The position numbers were made by a program, and so were the translations under genes. The notes below the pieces were generated by a model, which searched no databases, had not been told where the DNA came from, and saw nothing but the letters and a program-made list of their open reading frames with translations. From Oceanobacillus massiliensis str. N'diop (GTDB lineage: Bacteria; Bacillota; Bacilli; Bacillales; Amphibacillaceae): DNA of 56,104 bases. This document shows, piece by piece, positions 43,720 through 52,602 of this stretch. The stretch is taken from the NCBI RefSeq assembly GCF_000285495.1, contig NZ_HE610977.1:554613-610716 (forward strand), read 5' to 3'. How positions within the stretch are numbered: position 1 is the stretch's first letter; each line of letters opens with the position of its first letter.

Positions 43720-44346
43720 CTATAATAAATGCTTGCGATGCACATAGACTGCTGCCTGTGTCCTGTCCTTTACATTTAATTTGGACAGTATATTGCTGAC
43801 ATGTGTTTTGACTGTCTTTATGCCGATATATAGCTGGTCACTAATTTCCTGATTCGTCATTCCATTCCCAATACAAAGGAGCACTTCCAGTTCGCGTTCT
43901 GTAAGATCATCATGCAGCTTGTTTTGTTCTGAACGATAATTGGACATCATTTTACCAGCCACTTTCGGTTCAATGACATTCTCATTTCTAGCCGCCTTTT
44001 TGATTGTCTCTGCAATCTCGGGTGCGGATGATGTCTTTAAAATATAGCTGAAGGCGCCAGCTTGAATCGCCGGGAAAATCTGTTCATCATCATAGAAGCT
44101 TGTTAGAATAATAATCTTACAGGCGGCATGCTTTTCCATAATCCTTTTCGTTGCTTCGATTCCGTTTCCATTATCCATAATCAGATCCATCAGTACAACA
44201 TCAGGTCTTAATTCAAGCACAAGTTCCGCCCCTTCATTCCCGCTTGCGGCTTGCCCTATTATATCTATATCGTCCTCTGTCTGCAGATATGCAATAATAC
44301 CTTTTCTAACAATTTCATGATCATCAATAACAACTGTTCGAATCAA
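43720..44346 (-). CDS. liaR: Response regulator LiaR (VraR-like)
   Basis: NarL-type response regulator of the cell-envelope stress system. The 208-residue protein has a receiver domain with acidic pocket VVIDDHE, phospho-acceptor Asp in PDVVLMDLIMDN, a Thr/Ser and Lys (ILKTSSAPE), and a C-terminal LuxR HTH: LTERELEVLLCIGNGMTNQ and IKTVKTHVSNILSKL. The start is TTG with GGAGGG. It follows liaS by about 23 bases and ends the liaFSR cluster. Confidence 0.93.
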   Translation of the reverse strand: MIRTVVIDDHEIVRKGIIAYLQTEDDIDIIGQAASGNEGAELVLELRPDVVLMDLIMDNGNGIEATKRIMEKHAACKIIILTSFYDDEQIFPAIQAGAFSYILKTSSAPEIAETIKKAARNENVIEPKVAGKMMSNYRSEQNKLHDDLTERELEVLLCIGNGMTNQEISDQLYIGIKTVKTHVSNILSKLNVKDRTQAAVYVHRKHLL

Positions 44347-44369
44347 TGCTATCCCTCCTTATTAGCTGT

Positions 44370-45416
44370 CTAACATGGAATACGTATATCGATATAGGTT
44401 CCCTCATCCGGATTCGAACGGATAATGAAGGTTCCACCGAGTTCTTCACTTCTCTCCTGCATCGTTTTTAAACCATACGACGTCTTTCTTACTGTATCTT
44501 TTGTAACATCGAATCCCTTTCCGTCATCCCGTATATGTATGAATAATTCTTTTGATTTTTTCGAAATATCGACATGCACCTGGCTTGCATTCGCATGTCT
44601 GAGAATATTGGATAAAGATTCTTGGACAATCCGAAAAACATGCTCTTCTATTGCTTCACTGAGTCTCAGATCCTCATGGATGTCCAGAATAAAATGCACC
44701 TGACTTTTCTGTCTTAGCTCATTAATCAGCTTGCTGATACCAGTAGGCAGCGAATCGCCGGAGAGATGCACCGGCCGCAAATGCAGCAATAATGCTCGCA
44801 TCTCTGTTTGTGCCTGCAATGCTGCTGCAGCAACTTCATTCATTTGATGCCTGGCAAGGGCTGGATTCTTGTCAAATTGCTTCACAGAGGCTTCTGACAT
44901 CATAGTCAAAGCAAATAGCTGCTGACTTACAGCATCATGAAGGTCTCTTGCAATACGCTGCCTTTCTTCTATGACTGCTGCTTTATGGGCAGATTTGGCA
45001 AAGTCTGCCTTCTCATCCCCCATCCTTTGCAGTGATTTCACTTGTTTTTGCAGTTTGGGTCCCAATTCATTCAGCTCTTTCCCAATCCTTGCTAATTCGT
45101 CCCCATCATCTTCCAGAAAGGAAATGGAAGATTGATAGTTTCCATTAGAGAATTGCTTGATTAAAACAGAAACTGCATCAAGCCTTGTCTTAAGAGAATT
45201 TCCGGTAGACTTAAATCCGGAGTATACAGAGAGAAGAAAGGAGACCGATACATACAATAATATAAATAGGAAAATACTCTGTACAGTAAGCCATGCCGGC
45301 TCAAACAGGACATGAACAGACAATAGAATAGAAAGGAGAAATATTGTCGTTAAGAATAAATGTGATAAATGTGAACGAATAAATGTATAGCGGATGCTTG
45401 AGAATTTCCTCTTCAA
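44370..45416 (-). CDS. liaS: Histidine kinase LiaS (VraS-like)
   Basis: Membrane sensor kinase of 348 residues: two helices flanking a very short extracellular loop (an intramembrane-sensing layout), a HAMP-like linker, and a HisKA_3 domain with the phospho-His in ERQRIARDLHDAVSQQLFAL, followed by a HATPase domain with NILRHANAS and DDGKGFD. LiaS responds to lipid-II-targeting antibiotics in relatives. TTG start after GGGAGG. It lies between liaF and liaR on one strand, so it is transcribed with them. Confidence 0.93.
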   Translation of the reverse strand: MKRKFSSIRYTFIRSHLSHLFLTTIFLLSILLSVHVLFEPAWLTVQSIFLFILLYVSVSFLLSVYSGFKSTGNSLKTRLDAVSVLIKQFSNGNYQSSISFLEDDGDELARIGKELNELGPKLQKQVKSLQRMGDEKADFAKSAHKAAVIEERQRIARDLHDAVSQQLFALTMMSEASVKQFDKNPALARHQMNEVAAAALQAQTEMRALLLHLRPVHLSGDSLPTGISKLINELRQKSQVHFILDIHEDLRLSEAIEEHVFRIVQESLSNILRHANASQVHVDISKKSKELFIHIRDDGKGFDVTKDTVRKTSYGLKTMQERSEELGGTFIIRSNPDEGTYIDIRIPC

Positions 45417-45447
45417 ACTGCTTCCTCCCTTCGATTAGATGGATCTT

Positions 45448-46188
45448 CTATACTTGATCAATCCGAATAGACCCAGCCTTTAGATTTATCATGAAGTCCA
45501 ACTTGCGTTCGGCAACTTCATAATTGCCTGTCTGGAAATTAATGGATCGATTAATCCCCTCCGCATTCTGGCCAAGGACCTTAATCTCCCCAGCGTTTAC
45601 AAAGGCCTTAATGCGAAAATCCAGATTCTCGGGCACTAGAATAGTTACATCGCCAGCCAGTGAGCGAACAGAGATTGGAATATTCTTCTCCGGAATAAAT
45701 GCTTTGGTAAAATCAAAGTAAAAATCCCCTGCCATATGCTTCAGAATCATAGGCTCCACCTTCCAATTCGGTTCACTGTATTCATGATCACCTACTGTAA
45801 ACATAGAAAAATCCCCTTTCTTCCATTCTTTGCCTGATCCATATTCGCCAGTAAACCGTTCACGCCTAAATAGGTTAAAACCTATATACACAATCAAAAG
45901 CGGCCATAATTTAAAAATATCCCAAAAGGTAAATACAATCCAATCCATCCTGTCCATCAATAACAAGGAACCGAACAGTAATAGGAAGGAACCCATTTCC
46001 CAGCTTCCGCCCCTCTTTCTAAAAAAACCGAATAGCCAATTTATCCCAATCACAACAAAGAATATCGGATAGATATATTGCCATGCGAGATTGAGGTTGA
46101 AACTGACTACTCCAACATTCGCCATGACCAGCATCACACCGATTGTTATTAAAAAAACCGCCAAAAAATAGCGAAATAAATTATTCAT
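45448..46188 (-). CDS. liaF: Membrane regulator LiaF
   Basis: LiaF holds LiaS inactive in the absence of envelope stress. The 246-residue protein has four hydrophobic segments in its first half (FLAVFLITIGVMLVMANVGV, WQYIYPIFFVVIGINWLF and two more) and a soluble C-terminal DUF2154 domain with AGDVTILVPENLDFRIKAFVNAGEIKVLG. The ATG follows AAGGATG. It is the first gene of liaFSR here. The liaIHG genes that precede liaF in B. subtilis are not present; the next gene upstream encodes a PAP2 phosphatase. Confidence 0.9.
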   Translation of the reverse strand: MNNLFRYFLAVFLITIGVMLVMANVGVVSFNLNLAWQYIYPIFFVVIGINWLFGFFRKRGGSWEMGSFLLLFGSLLLMDRMDWIVFTFWDIFKLWPLLIVYIGFNLFRRERFTGEYGSGKEWKKGDFSMFTVGDHEYSEPNWKVEPMILKHMAGDFYFDFTKAFIPEKNIPISVRSLAGDVTILVPENLDFRIKAFVNAGEIKVLGQNAEGINRSINFQTGNYEVAERKLDFMINLKAGSIRIDQV

Positions 46189-46297
46189 CTATATGTCATC
46201 CTTCCATCAGGTATTGCTGCGGTAAATAAGAGTTACCATTATCATATAAACATTCTTCTATTTGTTAAACCAACCAGAGAATGCTTTTCACTCCGTC

Positions 46298-46939
46298 TTA
46301 AGACCGAGACCTGTATTTCTGAATCCATTCATACAGATAGATAATCCCTATCAAACAGATAAAACCGATTACAAAACCCGCCATAACATCTGTTAAATAA
46401 TGAACATTAATAATATATCTGCTAAGACCTATCAGAAATACCAGCAAGGAAAAAAATAGCTGCGTAGCCATGATAGCCTTAGATGATTTCATTCTTTTCA
46501 CGAGAAAATAGCCCAATAAGCCATAGCACACCATGGAAATCATGGCATGTCCTGATGGAAAACTATATCCTTCTGCATTGGCTGCAACGGAAATGCTCGG
46601 TCTTTCCCGATCGACAAGATTCTTTATTAGTTTATTTAATGTGTGGGCCGCTATCGTTCCACCGGCAAACATAAAAGCAGCAAACCAATCCTTAAACAGA
46701 ATCAGGAGCACAATTGACATTACAAGCAAAAGCGGAATGATGAATGACCGGGAACCAAGTTCAGTTATAAACCGGGCCGCTTGATACCAATACGAATGAT
46801 CCAGGCTGTCCACTAGACCTCTTGTCCATCTATCCGCATACGGAAGAGTTCCGTTGATAATTTGTGCTACCCATACTCCTATAACTATAAAGACTATAGT
46901 AAATAATAATAAAACAATCCGATGTCGCTTATCATGCAT
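46298..46939 (-). CDS. PAP2-family membrane phosphatase
   Basis: A 213-residue lipid phosphatase of the PAP2 superfamily. Six helices flank the three catalytic motifs: KNLVDRERPS (KxxxxxxRP), SFPSGHAM (PSGH) and SRYIINVHYLTDVMAG (SRxxxxxHxxxD). Substrates in relatives are undecaprenyl diphosphate or phosphatidylglycerol phosphate; both fit the cell-envelope context beside liaFSR. ATG after GAGAGG. It is on the same strand as liaFSR, about 110 bases upstream of liaF, and may belong to it. Confidence 0.9.
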   Translation of the reverse strand: MHDKRHRIVLLLFTIVFIVIGVWVAQIINGTLPYADRWTRGLVDSLDHSYWYQAARFITELGSRSFIIPLLLVMSIVLLILFKDWFAAFMFAGGTIAAHTLNKLIKNLVDRERPSISVAANAEGYSFPSGHAMISMVCYGLLGYFLVKRMKSSKAIMATQLFFSLLVFLIGLSRYIINVHYLTDVMAGFVIGFICLIGIIYLYEWIQKYRSRS

Positions 46940-47050
46940 CTGCAGACCCTCTCCTTCTCCCTATATCATACTCCAATTAAGGTTTGAAAAAAACTGAACA
47001 GGGTAGATTATTAGTATAATAAAAAATTTATTTAGACAGGGGTAATCAAT

Positions 47051-47485
47051 ATGGAACAGGAATTACAAAATCTAATCGATGGCTTAAACGAAGACCTAGC
47101 AAACGAATATGGTGCGGCAATTCAATACACGTATAGTGCTTCTGTAGTTTCCGGATTATATCGTTCTGCATTAAAGCCCTTCTTTGAAGCAGAAATCACG
47201 GACGAACTTGGACATGCATTATATTTATCTGAAAAGATTAAATCCCTTGGCGGTACCCCTACAACAAAAGCTGCTGAGATACCACAGCCTACAGAGGTTA
47301 AAGAATTGCTTGAAGCAAGTTTAAAATCTGAAACAGAAACAATTGAACGTTATGAAAAACGAAAGAAACAGGCAGAAAATCTAGGGTTTACTGAATTAGT
47401 TGTCAAACTGGAAGATTTAATCTCTGATGAAACACACCATAAAGAAGAAATCGAACGTTTGCTTGAAGACGCAAGACTTTCTTAA
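47051..47485 (+). CDS. Ferritin-like di-iron protein
   Basis: A 144-residue four-helix protein. Likely metal ligands are Glu in DLANEYGAAIQYTY, Glu and His in FEAEITDELGHALYL, Glu in LKSETETIERYEKR and Glu/His in LISDETHHKEEIE, the ferritin/bacterioferritin spacing ExxH. It could store iron or act as a Dps-like or rubrerythrin-related oxidase. No C-terminal rubredoxin domain is present. The ATG follows AGGGG. It is a single gene facing DUF4317 across a strong terminator. Confidence 0.85.
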   Translation: MEQELQNLIDGLNEDLANEYGAAIQYTYSASVVSGLYRSALKPFFEAEITDELGHALYLSEKIKSLGGTPTTKAAEIPQPTEVKELLEASLKSETETIERYEKRKKQAENLGFTELVVKLEDLISDETHHKEEIERLLEDARLS

Positions 47486-47543
47486 TGAAGACTTCATTCA
47501 GCAATTACAAGGGCTGAGGAGCAATTCATGTTTCAGCAAAAGC

Positions 47544-47580
47544 AGGAAAAGCGGCATCCATTGCGGATGCCGCTTTTCCT
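47544..47580. terminator. Strong bidirectional terminator
   Basis: AGGAAAAGCGGCATCC and its complement form a perfect 16-base stem with a five-base loop, between convergent genes. Confidence 0.9.
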
Positions 47581-47587
47581 ATTCCTT

Positions 47588-48775
47588 CTATTCTACATCT
47601 TCAGCCTGTTTAAACAGTACTTCCGGAATCATTTCAAATCCTTCTATCACTGTATTTTCTTCTACTTCAATCATTAAGCACAGCTTGCCATCCAGGTGCA
47701 GTTGACGCACATAGCGCAGATCTTGCGGACTGACTTTAATGTCCGCGACTTTTGTTTTGATTTTGATAGACTTGGAAGCATATTTTGGTAAAATGCTAGT
47801 AGCTTTCAGTTCATATTTTTCATCGTCGATCACCTTTTTGAAAGCCGATTCAACTTTCTCCTGATCGACGTCCTGGATTCCACTGCTTTTCAGAACCTTC
47901 TCTACATCCCGGTAATCCAGTTTTGGCGCATCTGGTTCCTCGTTCTCTTCCACAACACGATTGATTTCATCATAAACATTGGCAAGGGTAGATGTATTTA
48001 TCTGACCGCCTGCCACATCCTTGACAATTTCCTCGAATACAATCTTATCGTCTTCCGCGGTCATTGCTTCTTCTGCATTCAAGACCTCTTCGATAAAATG
48101 ATAATCCAATTCGTAAGGTTTTCCCGCCGAATAAAGCACGCGATTCACGTTTGCCGCATTGTCGGTAAAGCTCGGAAACAAGAATCCACCCATCGGGGCC
48201 TTCAGGTTAATTACTGGATCAACCACAAAATGATATTTGAATTCCTTTTCCACATAATCAAACAGCAATTCCTTCTTTGGATCCAGTGTTCTGTTGATAC
48301 TGCACAGGATAAAGGAATTGGAATAAACACGATCTCGACTGCTCTCGTCTGCCTCGTCATTGCTTCGTCTTGTTGGCTTCAGATATTCACCATGTATGAA
48401 CGTAATCACGGTGTCCATCTCGTATTGCTTATCCTTCAGCATCTTTTCAACGAGTTTGAGCATTTGCTCTTTCCATTCAGCCGTATCGTTCGTCAGCATC
48501 CCCTGATGAAGAATGAGCTGACTGCTATTTTCGATGTCACGCTGGAATTTCAGTTCGAATAATTTTTGGTCGAGCTGGCCTGTCAGGACTTTCTTGAAAT
48601 TGGCCATAAACAACTCCTTTTGTTCCTGTTCCAGCATTTCAAAAGGCGTGCTTTGATGATGATAGATATCACTCGATTCTTTCATAATATAGACATTAAA
48701 AATATCCTGGATTTTAAGTAAATCATTATTAACCTTAAATTGCTTTTTAATATCTGCTATATCTTTTTTATTCAA
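47588..48775 (-). CDS. DUF4317 protein
   Basis: A 395-residue soluble protein of DUF4317. It begins with MNKKDIADIKKQFKVNNDLLKI if started at the TTG that has AAGAGGAG ten bases upstream; this matches how I recall family members starting, while earlier in-frame starts give an extra basic leader without a site. A later segment contains the conserved IFNVYIMKESSDIYH and ends with an acidic, Lys-rich region. The function is unknown. It is convergent with the ferritin-like gene. Confidence 0.85.
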   Translation of the reverse strand: MNKKDIADIKKQFKVNNDLLKIQDIFNVYIMKESSDIYHHQSTPFEMLEQEQKELFMANFKKVLTGQLDQKLFELKFQRDIENSSQLILHQGMLTNDTAEWKEQMLKLVEKMLKDKQYEMDTVITFIHGEYLKPTRRSNDEADESSRDRVYSNSFILCSINRTLDPKKELLFDYVEKEFKYHFVVDPVINLKAPMGGFLFPSFTDNAANVNRVLYSAGKPYELDYHFIEEVLNAEEAMTAEDDKIVFEEIVKDVAGGQINTSTLANVYDEINRVVEENEEPDAPKLDYRDVEKVLKSSGIQDVDQEKVESAFKKVIDDEKYELKATSILPKYASKSIKIKTKVADIKVSPQDLRYVRQLHLDGKLCLMIEVEENTVIEGFEMIPEVLFKQAEDVE

Positions 48776-48988
48776 AATTATTTCGCTCCTCTTGATTTCA
48801 ACCATCCGATTGACTGTCTTTCTCACATCCTTCCATTTTATCATAGAAAAAGGATTTCGATTAAGAAGAATTTCGGTTATTCTTTTGCAAACAATTGATA
48901 AAACTTCTGCTAAACTTCTTCATATTTGTTCATACTGTTGATACTTGATAGAATAGCGGAATAGAATCAGAAATCAGGAAGTGAGATA

Positions 48989-50119
48989 ATGCCAAAATTA
49001 AGACATATTATTGTTATCATAATACTCGCAGGAGCACTTTGGCATTTCTACGGAGAAACATTCCAGCAACATGGCGCTGCCGGTGTTTATGAAGAAATTC
49101 GCAGCGATGCCAATGCACTTATAGAAAACCCCCATATTACTGCAGCAATTGACACCATCAATCAGGAGTTTCAACTTTTGAAAGGCAGACTGACAGATAT
49201 TCAGCAGGAAAGCCAGCAGAAGAAAGAAAATGCTGTTGAGAGACCACAGCTTGATGAACCCACCGAGCAGTCCTTTTCGGTGGGCAATGCAGAAATTGGA
49301 GACGATCGTTCGGAAGTGGAAAACCTAGCAGGAAAACCAAAACGTTCCACTATGAATGAATATGGGACCGACTGGCATACCTATCATGAAAACTATCATA
49401 ACTTTTTCATGGTTGCCTATGATGACCAGGATCAGGTTGCCGGTATATATACCAATCAGGACATGCTTACCTCCACGAAGGGCATCAGCTATGAGAGTTC
49501 GCGTGAATCTGTCCTGGCTGAGCTGGGCGAGCCGCTTAAAGCGATTCGAAAGGGACTCGTCAATTACCAGATTCAAAATGAGCAGGAATATGATGTATTT
49601 CTGATTGAAAATAACTATGTAACGATTTTCTATGACAAACATGAAAATAACACCGTTACAGCGATACAGATTATCAGTGGAGAACTGGAAAAGCAGAAAA
49701 CAAGCTATTTTGCCGATCCGGATCAGTCATTAAAAGAGGGCTTTGAATATCAGCTGTTCGATCTGACGAATGCTGCAAGAGTAAACCATGGACTTACCGT
49801 GCTGAATTGGGAGGAACCGTTGAGGAAGACTGCGCGGGACCATAGCACAGACATGGCTGTGAATCATTATTTCAGCCATACAAACCCAGAAGGCCAATCG
49901 CCGTTTGACAGGATGGCAGAGGACGCGATTTCTTTCCGGATTGCAGGTGAAAACCTTGCCGCCGGACAATCAAGCAGTATCTTTGCTCATGAAGGCCTGA
50001 TGAACTCCCTTGGTCACAGAGAAAACAAATTGAAAAAAGAATATGAAGCACTTGCCGTTGGTGTTTCATTCGATAACGAATCGAAGCCGTTTTTCACAGA
50101 GAATTATCTGACGAAATAG
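48989..50119 (+). CDS. CAP-domain (SCP/PR1) protein with CAP-associated N-domain (YlbC-like)
   Basis: A 376-residue secreted or membrane-anchored protein: N-terminal hydrophobic helix (HIIVIIILAGALWHFY), a coiled linker rich in Gln/Lys, a CAP-associated domain (FSVGNAEIGDDRSEVENLAG and related duplicated segment), and a C-terminal CAP domain with HSTDMAVNHYFSHTNPEG, AGENLAAGQ and LMNSLGHRENKL, giving the usual His/Glu/His cavity. It resembles YlbC of B. subtilis. ATG after GGAAGTG. Single gene. Confidence 0.88.
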   Translation: MPKLRHIIVIIILAGALWHFYGETFQQHGAAGVYEEIRSDANALIENPHITAAIDTINQEFQLLKGRLTDIQQESQQKKENAVERPQLDEPTEQSFSVGNAEIGDDRSEVENLAGKPKRSTMNEYGTDWHTYHENYHNFFMVAYDDQDQVAGIYTNQDMLTSTKGISYESSRESVLAELGEPLKAIRKGLVNYQIQNEQEYDVFLIENNYVTIFYDKHENNTVTAIQIISGELEKQKTSYFADPDQSLKEGFEYQLFDLTNAARVNHGLTVLNWEEPLRKTARDHSTDMAVNHYFSHTNPEGQSPFDRMAEDAISFRIAGENLAAGQSSSIFAHEGLMNSLGHRENKLKKEYEALAVGVSFDNESKPFFTENYLTK

Positions 50120-50157
50120 ATTAATGCTCCCTTATTTTAATTGCAGCTGCGACAGCA

Positions 50158-50195
50158 AAACTGGAACCGGATTACTTATGATCTGGTTCCAGTTT
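50158..50195. terminator. Terminator between CAP and AlkD-like genes
   Basis: AAACTGGAACC and GGTTCCAGTTT form a perfect 11-base stem; the two genes converge here. Confidence 0.8.
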
Positions 50196-50213
50196 CTTAT
50201 ATTTCTTACTAAA

Positions 50214-50921
50214 CTAACACCTTACGTAATTTCGTTTGAATCCACTCATTCCTCTATCTAAATCCTTTTTGATTCTTTCGGAAACATTTGAAGTAGTGGT
50301 TTTTTTCTTACCTTTACTGATTTCGACTGGACCTATCTCCTTAGCAATTTCAATTGCCTTGTCCTGAAGAGGTACATAGGAAATAGCAACTGTATAGATG
50401 AAATTATTCATGGATGCCTTCGTTCGGTCTGGTGAATCATGGATCGCAGTTTGCATGTGATCGATCATGCTTGAAAGCTTGTTTTTGCTAAATTCAGCAT
50501 CTGGACGACTTCCCAAAAGCCAGCAGTAACAGCTCCATCCTGCCGACATTTTAAGTTCGTCATTGCTTGCAATCCATTTGTCGGACACAGCTTGGGCTAT
50601 ATCGGTTTCTGACAATGTTACAGCAACAACATAATCGGACAGCATATAAAAATAGGCCCCATCAATCCAACGCTCAAAATCTTCTTCTGTCATCGTTTCC
50701 GGGTCCGCAATAACACCGGCAAAATACATTGCATCATAGTTCCCAGTGGCATAGAGCTGCTCGGCCAATGGCTGATTTTTCTTGATTTTCCTTGCGATTG
50801 GCTTCATTGCTCCTGTAGCTACTCCAAATACAGGCTCCTGTGCCCCATTTCCAATATATCTCTTTTTCGTCCTTTCCTTACCTAGTGCTTCCAGTTCCTC
50901 CATAACCGTGTCTAAATCCAT
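50214..50921 (-). CDS. DNA alkylation repair (AlkD-like HEAT repeat) protein
   Basis: A 235-residue all-helical protein of the AlkC/AlkD HEAT-like family (DUF1061/DNA_alkylation). Helix repeats include QEPVFGVATGAMKPIARKI, a Trp-rich stretch WIDGAYFYMLSDYVV and SAGWSCYCWLLGSRPD. Some members excise alkylated bases without flipping, others are structural; catalytic Trp/Asp/Arg of AlkD cannot be checked by eye. The ATG after AAAGGAAGTG is preferred to an upstream one. Confidence 0.82.
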   Translation of the reverse strand: MDLDTVMEELEALGKERTKKRYIGNGAQEPVFGVATGAMKPIARKIKKNQPLAEQLYATGNYDAMYFAGVIADPETMTEEDFERWIDGAYFYMLSDYVVAVTLSETDIAQAVSDKWIASNDELKMSAGWSCYCWLLGSRPDAEFSKNKLSSMIDHMQTAIHDSPDRTKASMNNFIYTVAISYVPLQDKAIEIAKEIGPVEISKGKKKTTTSNVSERIKKDLDRGMSGFKRNYVRC

Positions 50922-51033
50922 GTTCTCACTTCCTTTCATTTTAATAGGATCTTTTCGTAAGTATTGTTATTATTTCTAACTTGGTATTTGATAGAAACTG
51001 CGACATAACAGGAAAGGATTGGTGTTTTATCCC

Positions 51034-51218
51034 CGCTCCGGAAATACACTGCGCTTTCCGCGGGCTCGCGCTAAGCCAGGGTACTACTTGCGATTGCTTC
51101 CTTGTTCCCTTGCACCGAGGAAGCATACTGCGGAGTGTTACTGGCAGACGCAGGTGCATCTAGTGGGGTCTTAGCGTCTTCGCTTTCCCGCTGGAGTCCC
51201 CGTGTATTTCCTCCGCTA
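51034..51218 (-). repeat. Large intergenic repeat, copy A
   Basis: About 185 bases ending in inverted GGAAATACAC/GTGTATTTCC (51040-51049 and 51202-51211), with internal CGCGGAAAGCG- and GACTCCAGCGGGA-type segments. Similar GC-rich palindrome-bearing elements recur between genes in bacilli. It shares GACTCCAGCGGGA and GCGGAAAGCG with copy B in opposite orientation. Confidence 0.7.
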
Positions 51219-51267
51219 TGATCGGGTTTTCTGAATCAAATTACTGATAATTATTAAGCTGATTGAT

Positions 51268-51390
51268 TGGAGCGTAGGGCTGTCGACTCCAGCGGGAATA
51301 GCAACAGCTGAAGATCCCGCAAGAAGCCGGTTTTGCTTCTGAGGAAGCTGAGAGCGCCCGCCGCGGAAAGCGACTGCCCGGAGCGAAAAT
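51268..51390 (+). repeat. Large intergenic repeat, copy B
   Basis: About 120 bases from GGAGCG to a second GGAGCG. Contains GACTCCAGCGGGA, a GAAGATCCCGCAAGAAGCC segment and CGCGGAAAGCGAC. Inverted relative to copy A and 50 bases from it. No gene lies between 50922 and 51639 otherwise; frames crossing the region have no ribosome site. Confidence 0.7.
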
Positions 51391-51532
51391 CGGCCGTTGC
51401 TGTTACATCGCAGTATATATATTTTATGTAAAAACAACAATCTTTGAGAAAACAGCCTTTTAATAAATACATTTATGCATTTGTGAGTCCAGTATATTAT
51501 AAAACAATTCTATCTTAATGAATTTATAAAGT

Positions 51533-51567
51533 AAAATCGCCCCTATCGTAAAGATAGAGAGCGATTT
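51533..51567 (-). terminator. Terminator of the lipM-lipA transcript
   Basis: On the minus strand AAATCGC..CTATC pairs with GATAG..GCGATTT with an internal bulge and is followed by a short T-rich run. Confidence 0.6.
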
Positions 51568-51639
51568 AAAGCAGCATTTCATTGTATGGTTTGCCTGATT
51601 CCAAATAACTGATAAATTCGGATTATTTACATGGCGCAA

Positions 51640-52584
51640 CTAAAAGTTGAAGTTGTCAAGTCTTCTTCCGCTGGCTTCAAAGCCTTTCATGTAATTGATC
51701 ATGCGCTGAGCGGAAGTAGCATTCACCTGTTCATCTGCATGGTAAGAAGATCGAACCATCGGCCCTGCTTCACAATGTTTGAAGCCTTTAGATAAAGCAA
51801 TTTCCTTTAGTTCTGCAAATTCATCCGGATGGTAATACCGTTCCACATTCAAATGCTTTTTGGTTGGCTGCAAATATTGGCCAATTGCCATGATATCGAC
51901 TTTATGTGCAAGTAAGTCATCCATCGTTTCGAGGATTTCTTCTTTTGTTTCCCCAAGACCGACCATGATGCTTGATTTAGTTGGTGTATTTGGTGCTATC
52001 TCTTTGACCCGTTCCAGCAACTGCAGGGACCGGTCATACATGGCGATTGCCCGGACTTTTTTTGTCAGGCGGCGGACCGTTTCCACATTATGATTAAAAA
52101 TATCCGGTTCACTGTCCATCAGTGTATGCAGACTATCGTAATCCCCTTTCATATCTGAAGGAAGGATTTCTACTGTCGTACCCGGCATCTTTCGTCGTAT
52201 TGACCGCACCGTTTCTGCAAATACCGCTGCACCTCCATCCTTCAAATCATCCCGTGCTACTGCAGTTATTACTGCATGCTTCAATCCCATAATTTCTACA
52301 GACTCTGCTACACGTTCAGGTTCACCCCAGTCCAGCTCATTTGGCAATCCGGTTTTAACTGCGCAAAATCTGCACCCTCGAGTACATGTGTCTCCAAGAA
52401 TCATAAATGTCGCTGTTTGCCGCTCACTCCAGCATTCATGAATATTTGGACATTTTGCCTCCTCACAAACGGTATTTAAGTTCTTTTCCCGCATTAATTT
52501 CTTCAGCCCGTTATACGACTTATTTGTATTAAGTTTTACGGTCAGCCATTCCGGTTTTTTTACATGTTCATATTTTTTTACCAT
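51640..52584 (-). CDS. lipA: Lipoyl synthase (LipA)
   Basis: Radical SAM enzyme that inserts two sulfurs into protein-bound octanoyl groups. The 314-residue protein has both clusters: the auxiliary one in [12 protein letters not shown] and the radical SAM one in [18 protein letters not shown] and a late RSSYHADEQ are typical. The ATG follows AAGGAGTG. It lies 18 bases after lipM on the same strand, and both may be read from the TPP riboswitch transcript. Substrate domains are those of pyruvate, 2-oxoglutarate and branched-chain dehydrogenases and the glycine cleavage H protein. Confidence 0.97.
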   Translation of the reverse strand: MVKKYEHVKKPEWLTVKLNTNKSYNGLKKLMREKNLNTVCEEAKCPNIHECWSERQTATFMILGDTCTRGCRFCAVKTGLPNELDWGEPERVAESVEIMGLKHAVITAVARDDLKDGGAAVFAETVRSIRRKMPGTTVEILPSDMKGDYDSLHTLMDSEPDIFNHNVETVRRLTKKVRAIAMYDRSLQLLERVKEIAPNTPTKSSIMVGLGETKEEILETMDDLLAHKVDIMAIGQYLQPTKKHLNVERYYHPDEFAELKEIALSKGFKHCEAGPMVRSSYHADEQVNATSAQRMINYMKGFEASGRRLDNFNF

Positions 52585-52602
52585 TATACAACACTCCTTC
52601 TT

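Noticed and set aside
46189-46297. LiaR-binding site before liaF
   Set aside because: No palindrome resembling the LiaR site was found in the gap between liaF and the PAP2 gene.
47025-47045. PerR box before the ferritin-like gene
   Set aside because: A sequence near the -10 fits 11 of 14 positions of the PerR consensus, but it is purely A/T and coincides with the promoter, so chance is too likely.
50941-51472. Several ORFs of 60-75 residues
   Set aside because: All lie in the GC-rich inverted repeats A and B, overlap one another on both strands and lack start signals.
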